From: Zopfochytrium polystomum
Taxonomy: Eukaryota > Chytridiomycota > Chytridiomycetes > Chytridiales > Chytridiaceae
Length of the DNA: 64,000 nt
Reading direction: 5' to 3'
NCBI GenBank assembly: GCA_025765615.1
Contig: JAIVFJ010000024.1
Location: 372,001 to 436,000 of the forward strand
Below, piece after piece: positions 34,312 to 46,375 of the stretch (the stretch's first letter is position 1; every line of letters begins with the position of its first letter). Under the pieces are notes generated by a model. The model saw nothing but the letters and a program-made list of their open reading frames with translations, was not told where the DNA came from and did no database searches. The position numbers and the translations under genes were made by a program.

Positions 34312-36256
34312 ATGTCAACTAGCCCTGTCTCCTGCACACCACCCCCAACACCACCACCCCTCCCTCGCTTTACGACTTGGAACATCTGTCGTGCCTTCCC
34401 CACCAAGGCTGCATCTATCTTCCACTGCCTCGATCACACCAAAACCACCATCCTTGCCATTCAAGAAACTGGCTGCTCTGACACAGAGGCCACCCACTCC
34501 ATTTGTCACATCACTAGGAATTACAAAGGTTTCTTCATATCCTCCACCCCCTCCCGTCATGCTGGTGTTGGTTTCATCATTTCATCTTCCCTGGCACCAC
34601 ACATCACTGACGTCTCCCACTTTGGAACTCGTGCCATTGCCCTCACCTTATCTTTTGCTCGATGCTCCATCCTCCTGCAAAAAATTTACTGGCCTGCTGA
34701 CCCCCAATCTGAGGAACTCCCTGACTTGCAAAAATGGTGCAACTCTCTTGCCTCATCTGACTCCACCTCACCCCACCAAGGCTACTGGTTTGGTGACTGG
34801 AATGCCATCACTGACCCCCTTGACCACTCCACCAGAGCCCCCACACCTACTTCCCGCCACAGGTTCCTCCCCACCCTCTCCCTGAAAGGCTTTGTTGATT
34901 CCTTTCAACAACTGCACCCAGAGTTACCCTCTTACACACACACTGCTGGCTCCTACTCCTCTCGTTTGGACAGCATTTGGCTCTCACCACCTGCTCTTGA
35001 CTACGTCACTGAAGGTAACGTTTCTTCTCCACTTGAAGAGCCCCATCTCACTGACACTTCAGACCACCTCCCCTTCAACATAATTCTTGCTTCCTCCCCC
35101 TTCCACACTTTTCCCTTCTCCCCTCTGCGCCGGCAGGTCATCAAACCCCTGGAAGCTTCAGAGGAGCAACTCGACAATTACACATCAGCCGTCTCAGTTG
35201 AGCTTGCCCCCCTCTCAGCAGCCCTTGCAGCCTTGGACAGCATTCTTCTCCCCTCCGAGTTTGAGTTCCTCCATTCTCCATCCCTTCCCTTTCAATACCC
35301 CTCCCCAGAACGTGCATCACTCCTCGTCAGCCACCTTGACACACTCTCCACATCATTTCACGAGTTGCTGCTTCGGCTTGGCAAAAAGTTCCTTCCTCAC
35401 AAGGGAACCTCCTCAGTAGCGCCAAAGATAGATTGCTGTGCCAAACCATTCCTTGTTGCACGTTGGAAAGTAGAGAAACTGTGGGCACTTGCCAAAGACC
35501 CTGCGCATGATCTGGCTAACATCTTCCCTTCCATTCCTTTGGCCCCATCTGAGTGGGGCGCAGATCAGTCTTACTCCTTCTTGTCCCACATCCACTCTCA
35601 GTACAAAGCCCGCTTCTTTGACACAACTGACTATCATGATGTTTTACTCCCCGCCCTCAACCGCCATCGCCAGGCCATCTACCGTGTAGGCAGCAGAAAA
35701 GCACAAAATGGAGGACATTGCCACAGCTCTCATACATAGACACGACCTTTTCTCTTCTGGCAAGATAAAGACTATCCTCAACAACATCCTCAACCGCACA
35801 CACAGCAACTCTAGCATCAACCACATTCGCTATACTACTGCCGAAGATCCCTCAATCACCCACGATCCTGACCTTGTCCCTGGTATCTGCCAACAACAGG
35901 TTGAACACTGGTTTTGCCCTAGTACCCTCACTCCCTTCCCACCATCCTCTCCATTTCACTCTGAGATGCAACCCCGTCTCCACATCCCCCAGATCTTTTC
36001 TCCAAGGTTATGCTGCTCCCTTCTGCCAACGACGTCAAAAACGCTCTCACATCTCTTGCCTCAAACAAAGCCCCTGGCCCCTCCCAAATCTCCAGAGAGC
36101 TTCTCCTCGCAGCTGGTCCTGATGCTCTTGCATTCTTCTCCTCCCTCATCATTTGCTCTTTTCTCTTCCTTGACATCCCAGACTCTTGGGCATCTTCCTC
36201 CATCTTCCCCATACCCAAGAAAGCTGCGTAGGGTGGTGACATCACTAACCTGGTGT
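34312..36256 (+). pseudogene. APE-type LINE ORF2, frameshifted and 3'-truncated
   Basis: The ATG at 34312 begins an endonuclease/exonuclease/phosphatase domain with TTWNICRAF, LAIQETG, GDWNAITD and DTSDHLPFN, the nicking endonuclease of non-LTR retrotransposons. The first frame ends at 35739. The coding sense continues in another frame from about 35708 and in a third from about 36010, where the reverse transcriptase start is recognisable (SNKAPGPSQISRELL). The element stops abruptly near 36256 where Ty3-derived sequence begins, so the RT catalytic core is lost. Inactive. Confidence 0.85.
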
Positions 36257-36533
36257 GAAGTTGGGCAAGAGAATAGCACAGCTTAAAGTCATGCTCAGAG
36301 AGCAGTTCAGCCCACCTGGCATGCCTCTGCTTGAGCAACCTCCTTCCCTTGAAGAAGGTGAGGTTCTTGTGATCAGAATAGACAGAGATGCCTTTTTTAA
36401 CCAGCCAAGTAGTGTGTCCAGAATTTGAATGCTTCCACAATTGCAAGCAGCTCCTTGTCATGGACAGTGTAGCTACACTCAGCACTGTTCAGCTTCCTGG
36501 AGTAATATGCCACTGGATGCAGAGGAGCAGAGG

Positions 36534-38722
36534 TGTGAGACTGTGCTCTCTAAATCCTCACCCTGGGCTATGGGTGGCAAATAGAGCAATGGCCTAAATA
36601 CCAATCCTGAAGAGTGAAAAAGGGCAAAAAGGAGATGTCTAGGGGTCACTAGACAGGACAATGTATTTGGAGTCTTAAGAAGCCCAAGAAACACAAAGAA
36701 ACTCTCTTATTACACATAAAGAGAAGACTCTCACACTCAGACCAAAGGCAACTGTGAAAAGGTGGCACACTAGCAAAGAATGTGCAGGGTTCTCTGGTCC
36801 ATGACACAGAGTGGGCCCAATGAGGCAAAAGCCAAAGCCAAAGGGGACCGGGAAATCCGGTAACAATGCTGGAGGTGCAAGATGCAACAAGCTCCAGGGA
36901 GCAGCACTAAGTGCAGCACTCCAATCCAACTGAAGAAGACAAGAGAGTGGGGAGGAAAGTGGCCAGACCCCGGTCTGTTGGAGCCACCACCATGGAGCAA
37001 GGCTCCCTCTCTGTCAAAGACAAGCCCTAAGTTGGAGGGGGTTGGACACAGAGGGCAAACACAAGGAACAGTTAGTGTGCAGAGGTGTCTGTTGAATTAA
37101 ATCAGAACTGTTTTCCACTTAACAGAACCAGACACAACTTGTCTCACTCCAAGGAGAAGTTCCAACTCAATCCAAGGAGGGGGCACACAGGGGTGGGAGA
37201 CAGTGGGACTCTTCTTACTTCATCCTACTAGGACACAGACATCTGCTTCACCAAGCCAGAGGAATTCCCTATCTTAGAAGCAAGGAAGGTTAACACCCAC
37301 TCCCTCACCCAAATGTGGCACCATGACATCACAGGCATTAATCTGAGAGAAAGAGGGTCTGAACCCAGTGAAGACCAGGCCCACCAGAGGCCACAGGAGC
37401 CAACAACCAGGGAGGAGGGGGCATACCTGAGAGACCATTCCTGCAGCAGTACCTGACCAGACAGCTCATTCATATCCCCTTGAGAGACCTGGATTTGACT
37501 AGATGTATTGACAGGAACCTAGAGGCACCACCACAGATTTACCCTCCATCCTTCCATCACCAAGTGGCTCCTACCCAGTCCAACCTAAACAGCATGCAGA
37601 ATTGGTGAGGTGCACTGGGGCTTGAACCCAGCACACTGCCATCATGGCCAAGAGGACTTCAACCTCCTGTCACACACCAAGGGACTGCCACCCCCAGCTC
37701 TACATACAGTCAGGAAGAAAAGGGCAGGCAAGGGACTTCAGGCACAGGTTCTCACAGTCAACAAGATGGGGGGCAGCTGCTTAAATAGGAAAGGGTTGGA
37801 ATCAGCAGGGTGAAGGAAGAAGGAAGGGAAAAGAGGGGAAAACATATACAAAAGAACAAAACAGTAAATAAAACAGCAAAGAAGAGAGAGGAGGAGTGAG
37901 TCACCAAACAATGGGGCTGAGCCATCAAACAAGGAAGACAGCTCAGAAAATCATGGAGCATTTCTTGGCATCAGCTGCCAAGAAAGATGGAGGAGATGGA
38001 GAGAGCTGGTTGGTGCAAAGAGGAAGACAGTCACTCTCAGCCACACAAGAAAGAAAAGACACAGACAGAGACAACAAGGAATAAATAAAAGAGAAAACAG
38101 GAAAAACAGGAAACACAGGATAAATTACTAATTGGAAAAATAAGTAAAAATCACCAATGAAAAGATAAAGAAAAACCCTGTGATCTCATACCCTTTTATG
38201 AGGTATTACATCATGGTAGCAGGTGGTAGGGCTTGTTAGCTCTGCCATCATCTTGTTAACTCTGTCCATCTGGGCTTAGCACTTCTCCCACAGAAGTGTT
38301 TCAGTCCTAAGTCATTTCCAAAAGTGAGGGGCCATTGGCCAGGCATAGTAGGACTTTGCATTTCTGCCCAGTCTGTCAACTAGCATGTCACGAACTTGGC
38401 ACCTTCCCAATTGAAGGGAGCGCTCTAACCACTGAGCAAGGGAGCCTTGTATCAGCAATTAGAATCAAGACTGAGTCTTTCTGTCTGCAACATCGCCAAT
38501 AATAAGTAATAATAGTAGAGCTCAGAGGCAGACATACAGAGCCAGTCAAAGGCCGTATGGAAACCCAATAAATAATAAGAGAGTAGGAATCCAAGCCTAG
38601 TCACGTTTTGCCAGCAAAACGCGGGTTGAGACGGGGTGGTAATCCTCACAATTACCAGTTAAAAAGTGGGTATACACTTAATTTATTTGAGGTCACAGGC
38701 TCGACAGCCTGTCGTCCTCACA
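36534..38722. mobile_element. Family C element, 2.19 kb, TG..CA with 4-bp duplication
   Basis: Starts TGTGAGACTG, ends CCTCACA, flanked by gagg on both sides (36530-36533, 38723-38726). Removing it with one gagg restores the sequence seen in the intact Ty3 copy near 5890-5915. No coding frame with recognisable similarity. Contains the segment shared with 31328-34083. Probably a long solo LTR or a non-autonomous LTR element. Confidence 0.75.
38388..38458 (-). repeat. tRNA-derived sequence (pseudo-tRNA or SINE head)
   Basis: On the minus strand TTGCTCAGTGGTTAGAGCG is a good A-box/D-arm, followed by a CTCCC..GGGAA anticodon-like stem and an AAGTTCGTGAC B-box-like element. The acceptor stem does not pair, so a working tRNA is unlikely. 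Confidence 0.4.
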
Positions 38723-39679
38723 GAGGGGTCCTGAGATCTTGGCTGGGACAGAACTGCACTGAGGGCATAGTTGAGGCATCAGTTTCCAAGATGAAGGGAA
38801 GCAAGGGATCCACATGCTTAAGGAGTGGTGCACTTGTGGTTGCTGTCTTTTAAGTGCTAGCCAGGCGTGCTCCGCTGCTGGGGTCCATTCAAACTTGGTG
38901 GTCTTCTTGGTGAGGTCAGTGAGAGGTTTGGCTAAGGCAGAACAGTTGGAAATGAAGGTTCTTTAGAAATTGCAAAACCCAAGGAAGCTTTGAACATCCT
39001 TGATGGAGTTTGGAGACTTCCATTCAAGAATAGACTGGATCTTGTCTGGTGCCATGGAGATCCCTTTGTCAGACACAATGAATCCCAAAAACTCAATGGA
39101 GGTCTTGTGGAATTCACACTTCTCCAGCTTTGTGTAGAGGTGATGCTGTTGGAGTCCCTAAAAGACAGTCTTGACATGTCCCACATGGCTTGCACTGTCA
39201 GTGAAAATACCAGGATATCATCCAGGTAGGCAATGACAAAAAGGTCCAGAATATCATTCATCATGCCCTGGAAAATAGCTGCAGCATTGGTAAGTCCAAA
39301 GGGCATGACCAAGTACTCAAAGTGACTGTATTTGTATCTGAAGGCAGTCTTCCATTGATCCTGGGCTTAATTCTGACCAAATTGAAGGCACCTCTGAGGT
39401 CAATCTTGGAAATATCCTTGCATGGCTTAGTTTGTCCAGTAATTCAGAGATGAGAGCCAGTGGATAGCGATTCTTGACTGTCATCTCATTGAGATCTCTG
39501 TATGCCACACAGGGTCTCAGTCCCCCATCCTTCTTCTTGACAAAAAAGATGGGAGCTCCAGCTGGCGACTTGGAAGGTTGGATGAATCCCTTGTTCAGCA
39601 TTTCTTCAATGTATTCTTGGAGGGCCCTGGCCTCTGGTGGAGAGAGGTGATACAGTGGCAAGAAAGGTGGGCTGCAATT

Positions 39680-39879
39680 TTCATAATATAGGAGAGGTTT
39701 TTACCCTGTGCCAGTTCATGCTTAGCAACTATTATAGCGTGCATATCATCATTATGTATCAATAATTCACAGTAGAAATTTTTTCTTTCTCTCCAAGTTG
39801 GGGAGAAGGACCACCCACAAACACACATCTCCACTTCATTCACTCCTTCCACTCACTCACTCAGAGTAGACTGTTTACA
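39680..39879 (-). repeat. LTR-A fragment
   Basis: Reverse complement of the first ~200 bp of the family A solo LTR at 41154: the terminus tgtaaacagtctactctgag lies at 39879, and the similarity fades near the ccctgtgcc block. Confidence 0.75.
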
Positions 39880-40323
39880 AAAGGTGTGTGTCTGTCTTGA
39901 ATGGGCTTGAAATTGGTCCATAAAAGCTTGGAAGGCAGTTGCATCAAGGAAAATGCTGTTTGGGTCAGACATGATGGCAGGGAGTAGTAGGAGAGGGTGA
40001 AGTAAATTATGATGTCAGGAACAGGGCAGGACAGTACAAGGCAGACAAGGAACTGAGAGGAGTGACGATTGTATTGGAATAATAAATTCACTTGAGGGAT
40101 GGGACAGATCCCCCATCCCCCTTTTATGCCTTTTGAGAGTCTTCCTTGTCAAGACTCAAAGAAAGTTCCAGAGAGAACAATTGGTAATACAATGATACCA
40201 AAGATACCAATGACAACAACAAGACAAGTCAGGAAAGCAAAGTAGGTTCCAGAAGGTTCCACAAGGGTCCATGAAGGAATGTTCAAGAAGGTTCCAGAGG
40301 TTTCCAGAGGGTGATTCATAATA

Positions 40324-41050
40324 CTTATGTGAGGTCGTAGTTCTATCTTGCCTCTGGCAGTGACAGAGTTCCATCTACATCTGTTGCCGCTATGCGACAT
40401 CAGCATTCTTAGTCAACACACAGTGCGTGGACAGGCAGACATTCTCTACAAACCCTTCTCACAGTGAGCATAGCTCGTGTGAATACGTATCAAGCCCACG
40501 AGGCTTTCTTTAAAATGAGGAAAAGAAAGGGCTCTGCGCAGTAGCACTGTCAGAGTAGTACAAATCTAATTCTTTAGAAATGGCATTTATTGGTAGGGTT
40601 GGTTGCACAATTGAGATTAATGAGGCTGCTTCTCCAAGGGCAGCTATTTGTATGGAGAGTGGCATTGGGAAAAAGAGAAAAAGAAAGAAAAAGAAAGGAA
40701 GAAACATTATTGAAGAAAAATGAAAGGAAGGAAGAATGAAAATTAATGACAAGGCAACACTGACAAGGAAGAAAAGATAAAGAGGTGAGAAGCATTTACA
40801 AGATTAGGTTCGCACATAAACAAGGGCTCCAAGGCTACATAGACCCATTTGTACGCTGCAATTACAGCCTCTGGCCTAATGATTCTAATTGAGCAAAAAG
40901 TGGCAATAAGACTAAAAATTAAGTCTACATTGTGAAAAAAAAACAACAGGAATCGATTCCTCTTTCTAATAGGGTCATACTTCTCATATGAAAATATACA
41001 GTGTTTTGTACCGAATCATAGTAAAGAAAGAGCTGAAGAACCTAAACTAT
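40324..41050. other. Intergenic, no supported gene
   Basis: A-rich low-complexity sequence at about 40660-40760. No gene, RNA or mobile element recognised. Confidence 0.45.
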
Positions 41051-41906
41051 GACCAACACCTTATGTGAGATACTTGAGAATCTCATAAAACCGCCATTGC
41101 CCTCTTCTCTCTCTTCATTCTGCAGTTGTGTTGCCCCCTTGGAGTGCCCTTTGTGTAAACAGTCTACTCTGAGTGAGTGAGTGGAAGGAGTGAATGAAGT
41201 GGAGATGTGTGTTTGTGGGTGGTCCTTCTCCCCAACTTGGAGAGAAAGAGAAAAAACTCTGTTATGAATAATTGATACAAATGATGATATGCATGCTGTA
41301 ATAGTTGCTAGGCCAAGTGTGACTGGCACAGGGTAAAAACCTCTCTTATATTATCCGCTTGAGCAGAGGAGGAGGAAAACTGTTAACACTGGGTTTCTGT
41401 TCCACTTAATACTAGGAGTATTTGTCAACAGCGCAAGCCAGCACCCAGGTCTGCATTGGCAGTGGCTCACTCTCCCATGGGCAGTGTGAGAGCGAAAACT
41501 GACAGTCACAATAGGGTCGAGTCCGTTTTGTGCCTCTTGCTGCTAACCAGTCAGTTCCACCTAACACTTTGTTTCCTCTCACACTAGCTTGGGACCGCGG
41601 CCCACGAGTCCTGCACCAATCCTCAGAGGGTTGTTCCTCTGAACCTTCTTTTTTTGTGCTTGAGACCACTGTTAGACAGATGATTAGGGATATGTGTGCT
41701 AGGCAGGTAGTAGAGTTGTTACACCCTCTAGACAACAGCCCAATAAAGTTAGTTTTGGGCTATTAGCCTGCTATTTGCTTTCATTCACTAGGCCTGCATC
41801 CCAGGGTCAAAGGAGTGAGTATTGCCTCTATTTTTTTTTTTCTTTTTTTTTTTTTTTGGTCTTTCCCTCTGTCTGGTGAATCAAGATCTCACATAAGGTG
41901 TTGGTC
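41051..41906. repeat. B-like repeat bounded by a perfect 21-bp inverted repeat
   Basis: Positions 41051-41071 and 41886-41906 are exact reverse complements (accaacaccttatgtgag on the left end). Inside, 41090-41153 and 41567-41825 match the B family (ctctctcttcattctgcagttgtg, caacagcccaataaagttag, cccagggtcaaaggagtgag), interrupted by a solo LTR. Confidence 0.65.
41154..41566 (+). repeat. Solo LTR, family A
   Basis: 413 bp, TGTAAACAG..CCTAACA, with the 5-bp duplication ctttg on both sides (41149-41153, 41567-41571). Excising it reconstitutes a continuous B-family sequence. Related copies: 9199-9243, 39680-39879, and the pair 46246-46375 plus 62649-62896. Confidence 0.82.
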
Positions 41907-42480
41907 GTTGTTAAAGTTGTTAAGCTCTTACTTTAGCATGCTTTAGTGGAGCACATTGCATGTTTGTGTAAAAAGAGAAAGTAATAAAGTAAGAAAACAG
42001 TGGGCAGCACATACTGCCCATTTTCTTCATTTTTAGAAGCTGGGGGACAACCCAGCCCGCCCAACGGACTAAATTGAAAAAACGGATGATTTGCTTGTTT
42101 TCTTACCACACCCCAGAACTGCTGCTAGCCGAAGATTCGCAGGGACTCCGCCACAGCATCCCAGCAGAGTATTTGCTTCATTTGTGCAGAAGTGATAAGC
42201 GTTTTCCCTGTTTCCATTCTCTTCTGGTGCAAGGTGTTCGATCCAGTCCAATATCGCCCCTCATGGGAGCATCCAGAACACAACACCTCTCTAAAAAAAA
42301 GCAAGAAAAGTTACACGTCCAACGGATCAAAGGAAAAAGAAAACATGAGAATAAAAAAAACTGCACCAGAAACGGACAAAAAAAAGAAAACCCCCTGGAA
42401 CAACAGCACAAAAGGGTTAAAAACACCACCAAAAACTAATCCAAGCGCATTGCCGCGCAACACGCCGGGCTGGGCGTCGC
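41907..42480. other. Intergenic 3' of the GPI protein gene
   Basis: Contains A-rich tracts (42290-42390). Open frames here have low-complexity Lys-rich translations and are not supported as genes. Confidence 0.45.
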
Positions 42481-43200
42481 TCAGGTCAGCAGAGCGGCCG
42501 CTACAACTGCGCCTGCTGCTACAGCCATGTCAACTCCGACACGCCCAGTTGACATGGCTCCGGATTTCGAAGACGTAGTCGCCGGAGATGAGCTTGAGGT
42601 TGGGACGGCAGAGCTCGATGTTGAGGTGGAAACGCCTTGAATGGTGAATTGCGGAGAAAACACGTACTGCTGCGTCGTCGATATTTGGCAACGAATAGTG
42701 AAGTTAGTTCCCGAAGTGAGAGTGGGAAACAGGGTAGAGAGCTTCGCGGAAGTGAATGTAAGAGCACTGGCGGCAACCGTTCCAATTGTGGGAGAAATTG
42801 GCTTTCCAGTCGAGACGCCGTTACGAAGATCTTCCAAGTCGAATTGCAGTTGCGCGGTGGACAAAGTATTGTCGTTAACCGTCCATGTGATCGTCTGCCG
42901 ATAGCCGTTGTTCTTAGTGTTTCACCTTCCAACTCTATTCCAAGCAGGACTTACGAGTGTGTCGGAGAGGGCGACGACCGTGTCCTTCAAAGGTTTGACC
43001 ACGGTCACTGGGTACGTTGTGGTGGTGGTGGTTGCTGCCGACGACGTGGCGGTAGCCGTTCCGGAAGCAGATGACGAGCCAGACGAGGAGGAGGAGGACC
43101 CAGTAGCGGTGGTGGTAGCGGTCGATGTTTGGGCCAAGACTGGCACCGCCATGGCGAAGAGCGCGCTGAGAAGAAGGGCTGGGACGGCAAACAGGCGCAT
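42481..43200 (-). CDS. Kre9/KNH-like GPI-anchored surface protein
   Basis: Two exons, 43200-42955 and 42894-42481, with a 60-bp intron starting GTAAGT on the minus strand; 219 aa. A signal peptide ends around VPVLAQ (residues 1-23). A Ser/Thr-rich linker follows. The join of the exons creates the TLTITWTV strand of the Ig-like Kre9/KNH family (Ser-Thr-rich GPI-anchored membrane family). The C-terminus has another Ser/Thr-rich tract and a hydrophobic tail (VGVDMAVAAGAVVAAALLT) preceded by small residues, a GPI-attachment signal. Expected at the plasma membrane or cell wall, possibly tied to beta-glucan organisation. The hydrophobic ends and the family strand are seen; the role is inferred. Divergent from HAP2. 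Confidence 0.82.
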
Positions 43201-44137
43201 GACTGAGGGACAGGAAGGGGGAGAGGGAGAAGGAGAGGGAGAGACGAGCGTGAGAGGATGAAAAGGAAAAGAATGGGGAGGATGGAACTTCGGTAAATTT
43301 TATCTTGGCCTTCATGGAATTCCCAAAATGGGCAACGAAAAATGTAATACAAACAGCTCGGACCAAAATATGGGCGGGGAACACAGAACGAATGATCAAC
43401 CGAGACAAAGAAGGTTGTTGTCTCCGACTCTTCTTGTCTTTCTTTCTCGCTTGCCTGTCTCGCCCGCACCTTTCGCAATTCCGTCAGTCACACTAATTAT
43501 TGCTTCATGCAAGAATTAAAAGATAATACGAAAAAATTATTGTTCCCCGATAAGGTCAAAAATTTTGTACTTGCCCCGTCCTGAACCACAACAACAAGGT
43601 GGGTTCAAGAAAACTCGTGGCTCTTCTTTTCGCACATCGGCGAGGTTCAGAGACGGCGGCAGGCAGGAGGAGGTTGGTGTGGTTGCAGGGGAGTCAGTGG
43701 AAATTGGAAATAGAAATTGAGAGGTTGTTTTGTTGTCGGCCCCTCACTATGTAATATTAATAATACATTGCGAAAATACATTGACCACACATCGTGTGCT
43801 CCAGTTTCTTGGTCCCGTTCGAGAACACTGAAAATAATGAAAATTTGGTCTCTCTCACTCTTGTCAATCGCCTTGAATCTCCAACCCTAAACAGCTGCTC
43901 CCAAGTCCGTTCGATAGTTCGCTCGGTCCCTGCCGATCGAATTCGCGAGATCGTGTGCTGTCAAAGGAGTTCTCCAAGCTCATCGTCGAGTTGTCGAAGG
44001 CCAAAGCTCAGAGACGAGGAAATAGCTTGACCCGATCTTGAAAGCTTGTAACGTTTGTGCTTGCGGTCTCATCATCCTTGAAGCTTTCAAGCTCTGCGAT
44101 CTTGCTGAGAATCATCTTTTTCTTGGCAGCGCTCGTT
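43201..44137. promoter_or_regulatory. Divergent promoter region of the GPI gene and HAP2
   Basis: 937 bp between two divergent starts. Purine-rich GGAGAGGGAGAAGG sequence at 43213-43245 may lie in the GPI gene leader. AT-rich core at 43520-43560 and 43745-43785. No discrete TATA box assigned. Confidence 0.45.
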
Positions 44138-45771
44138 ATGGATGTAGCTGGACCTATCCAACAATCGCTTCCTCCGTCCACTGCTACACAGCACGAGGAT
44201 CCTTTCGGATCGATGCAGCACAGCAGTCATCACTCTCAACAACCACAGCCTCAGCAGTCGCCTCAGTTGGGCCGATCGCAGCACTCTTCTCACTTGTCGA
44301 CCAGAAATCTTCCCCCCCCTCAGCACCACAATCCCTACCAGCAGATGGACCCTCAATCCGCTGACCCTCATCAACAGTACGTCCAGCCACAGCATTCCCA
44401 ACAGCAGATGAGTCTACCCCACGATCAGTATCACCCGCACCAACATCATTCGATGGAAAACTTTCAAAACCCGCATATGACCTCTGGAAATCACGGCACA
44501 TCAAGGCAGACGTCTTTGTCCCAATCGACAGTCTCTCACGCGTACGGACACTACGCCTCCCAGGCCACTAGAGCAAGTTCGTCTCACCCGTACAGCAGCA
44601 CAATCGCTCAACCCCAACATAGCCACAGTCCCTACGGAATGGTGAGCCCGGGTTTCCACTATTAAGGCTCTAACGGAAAGGAATTTGAAAACAAACAAGC
44701 AATCTATGAACACAATCGTAGATGCGGATGGGCGATCATCTGTTCTAAGTACGGCTGTTCAAACACCAGCGTATGTACACCCTTGCTGTCATGGCTAGAT
44801 TAATGAGAGCATGCTATAATAGTTTGACTTTGTCTGCAACGCATCGAAATAGCAGTACCGGGGACGAATTTTCTGACCCTGTTGGAGCATCCACAAGTGC
44901 TTCTGCTCAAGCATCTGCTTCAGAAGATGCGCCCCTCTACGTCAATGCGAAGCAGTACCATCGGATTTTGAAGCGCAGAGAAGCCCGCCAGCGGCTGGCT
45001 GCGTTGAGAAGATCGCTGAACAAAGAAAAGGTTCGTTTTACTGTTCGAGCCATTCGTCATTACTTAACGGAGACACAGGGGCAAGGGTATATTCACGAGT
45101 CTCGCCACAAGCACGCTATGCGACGTCCCCGAGGCCCCGGTGGTCGCTTCCTTTCGTCCGCCGAACGTGCGGCCCTTGCAGCACAGGAAGAGGCTGCCTC
45201 TGTGAACGCTACGCAATCGAGTAACTCCCTGGGAGGTGACGGAGTCAACCTTGGTGGGACTGGCGGAAGTGAAACTTGCTCTAATTCGGGATCAGATATT
45301 AGTCCCTCCCGCGTTCTACATCCTCACGCGTATCCGCCACTGCAGCCATCTCGACTGATATCGGCAAGTCGATCGATTCCTCCTCAAGGAGATGATGTGG
45401 TGGCTACTCAGTTTGTGGCCCAGCAGCAAATGCTTTTACAAATGCAAATGCAGCCGCAAACGGACCAGCAGAAATCTCTCCTTTCTCACCCATCGAACCA
45501 TTTTGGTGCAGAACCTTCGGCGGCGCATATTCAGTATGGCTTTCGGGATAGTAAGAGTTTAAATCAGCAGCGTTTCTCCGATCACACGTCCATTGCGTCT
45601 CAACAATTCCCAAGCATTCAAGGTCGCCAGCAAGCACTTGCCGCCCAACAGCAACAGAATGTTACTGACTTGATAGACCCAGGGCGGACAGCTGTGCGCC
45701 CATTTGACGGATCTGCCTTTGTTTCCGGTGGTGACATCAACAGAAACCCAAACGACCGGGAGCGTTCTTAA
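44138..45771 (+). CDS. HAP2: NF-YA/Hap2 CCAAT-binding transcription factor subunit
   Basis: Exons 44138-44641, 44700-44770, 44853-45030 and 45079-45771 give 481 aa. The first exon is Gln/His-rich. The core has the subunit-association motif (PLYVNAKQYHRILKRREARQRL) shortened here to its key parts YVNAKQYHRIL and KRREAR, and the DNA-binding motif YIHESRHKHAMRR..RGPGGRF. Between them the open frame holds 16 extra residues. A 48-bp GT..AG segment (45031-45078), with TACTTAAC near its 3' end, removes them in frame and restores family-like spacing. NF-YA joins the NF-YB/NF-YC histone-fold pair to bind CCAAT promoters in the nucleus. The exon 1-2 and 2-3 borders are less secure than the last. Confidence 0.9.
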
Positions 45772-46245
45772 ATTCCGCTTTGCTGATGGCCTTTTATTAT
45801 TCGGTCATCTCGTTTTTTCTCGTTGAAGGTCGATTGGGGTTTGGTCAATCCACCTGTTTGTTCAATTTAATGGAGTCATCGATCCCAAAGTGCTTGACGC
45901 CGGTTCGGGCGACGCAAACCGTCAAAAAAAATTACATCAATGCCCTAGGTGTTGAACCGGCCCAACGCTTCAATAATATGACGAGGGTTGTCAAACCCCC
46001 CATTTTTCGTTACAGAACGGTGTTGGTTTGCAGATACAGCAGTTTTCAAAAATCTTGAGACCGCTTGAGACTGCAAAACGTCAGAAGGGCAAAGAAAAGT
46101 CTTTTGCCAGAAAAATGTTTTCCAGTCATCCGGAACATTGCAAGGAGGAGCAAGGGGAGTGGCTGGGCTGTGACTTGTGGTGCCGGCGGGTGGAGAGACC
46201 TGCTAACACCATGTCAATGTTTGAAGGACCTCTCAACTTTTTCAC
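45772..46245. other. 3' flank of HAP2
   Basis: No feature recognised before the family A LTR fragment. Confidence 0.45.
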
Positions 46246-46375
46246 CTTTGAGTGGAAGGAGAGAATGAAGTGGAGATGTGTGTTTGTGGGTGGTCCTTCT
46301 CCCCAACTTAAAAAAACTCTGTTATGAATTATTGATACATGATGGTAATATACACGCTGTAATAGTTGCTAGGCA
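46246..46375 (+). repeat. LTR-A, left part, interrupted by the 16-kb element
   Basis: Matches 41187-41312 of the solo LTR (gagtggaagga, gtgggtggtccttctccccaac, aatagttgctaggc). It continues at 62649-62896 after the inserted element. The first ~35 bp are missing. Confidence 0.85.

Larger units (their letters stand above)
36262..40323 (-). mobile_element. Second, degenerate Tf1-like copy with nested insertions
   Basis: Pieces collinear with the 3797-9145 element: 36262-36533 (RNase H region, like about 5630-5900), 38723-39670 (RT, like about 5905-6850), 39880-40012 (gag start) and an LTR at 40013-40323. The RT pieces hold small indels and substitutions, for example a changed YLDD neighbourhood near 39215. 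The element is interrupted by the 2.19-kb element at 36534-38722 and the LTR-A fragment at 39680-39879. Integrase, gag body and the other LTR are absent. Confidence 0.85.

Noticed and set aside
34312..35739. Whether the LINE endonuclease is the source of the endonuclease domain in the 16-kb element
   Set aside because: Motif details differ (GDWNAITD against GDFNVAHNKID), and the latter matches cellular AP endonucleases better, so recent capture from this LINE is unlikely.
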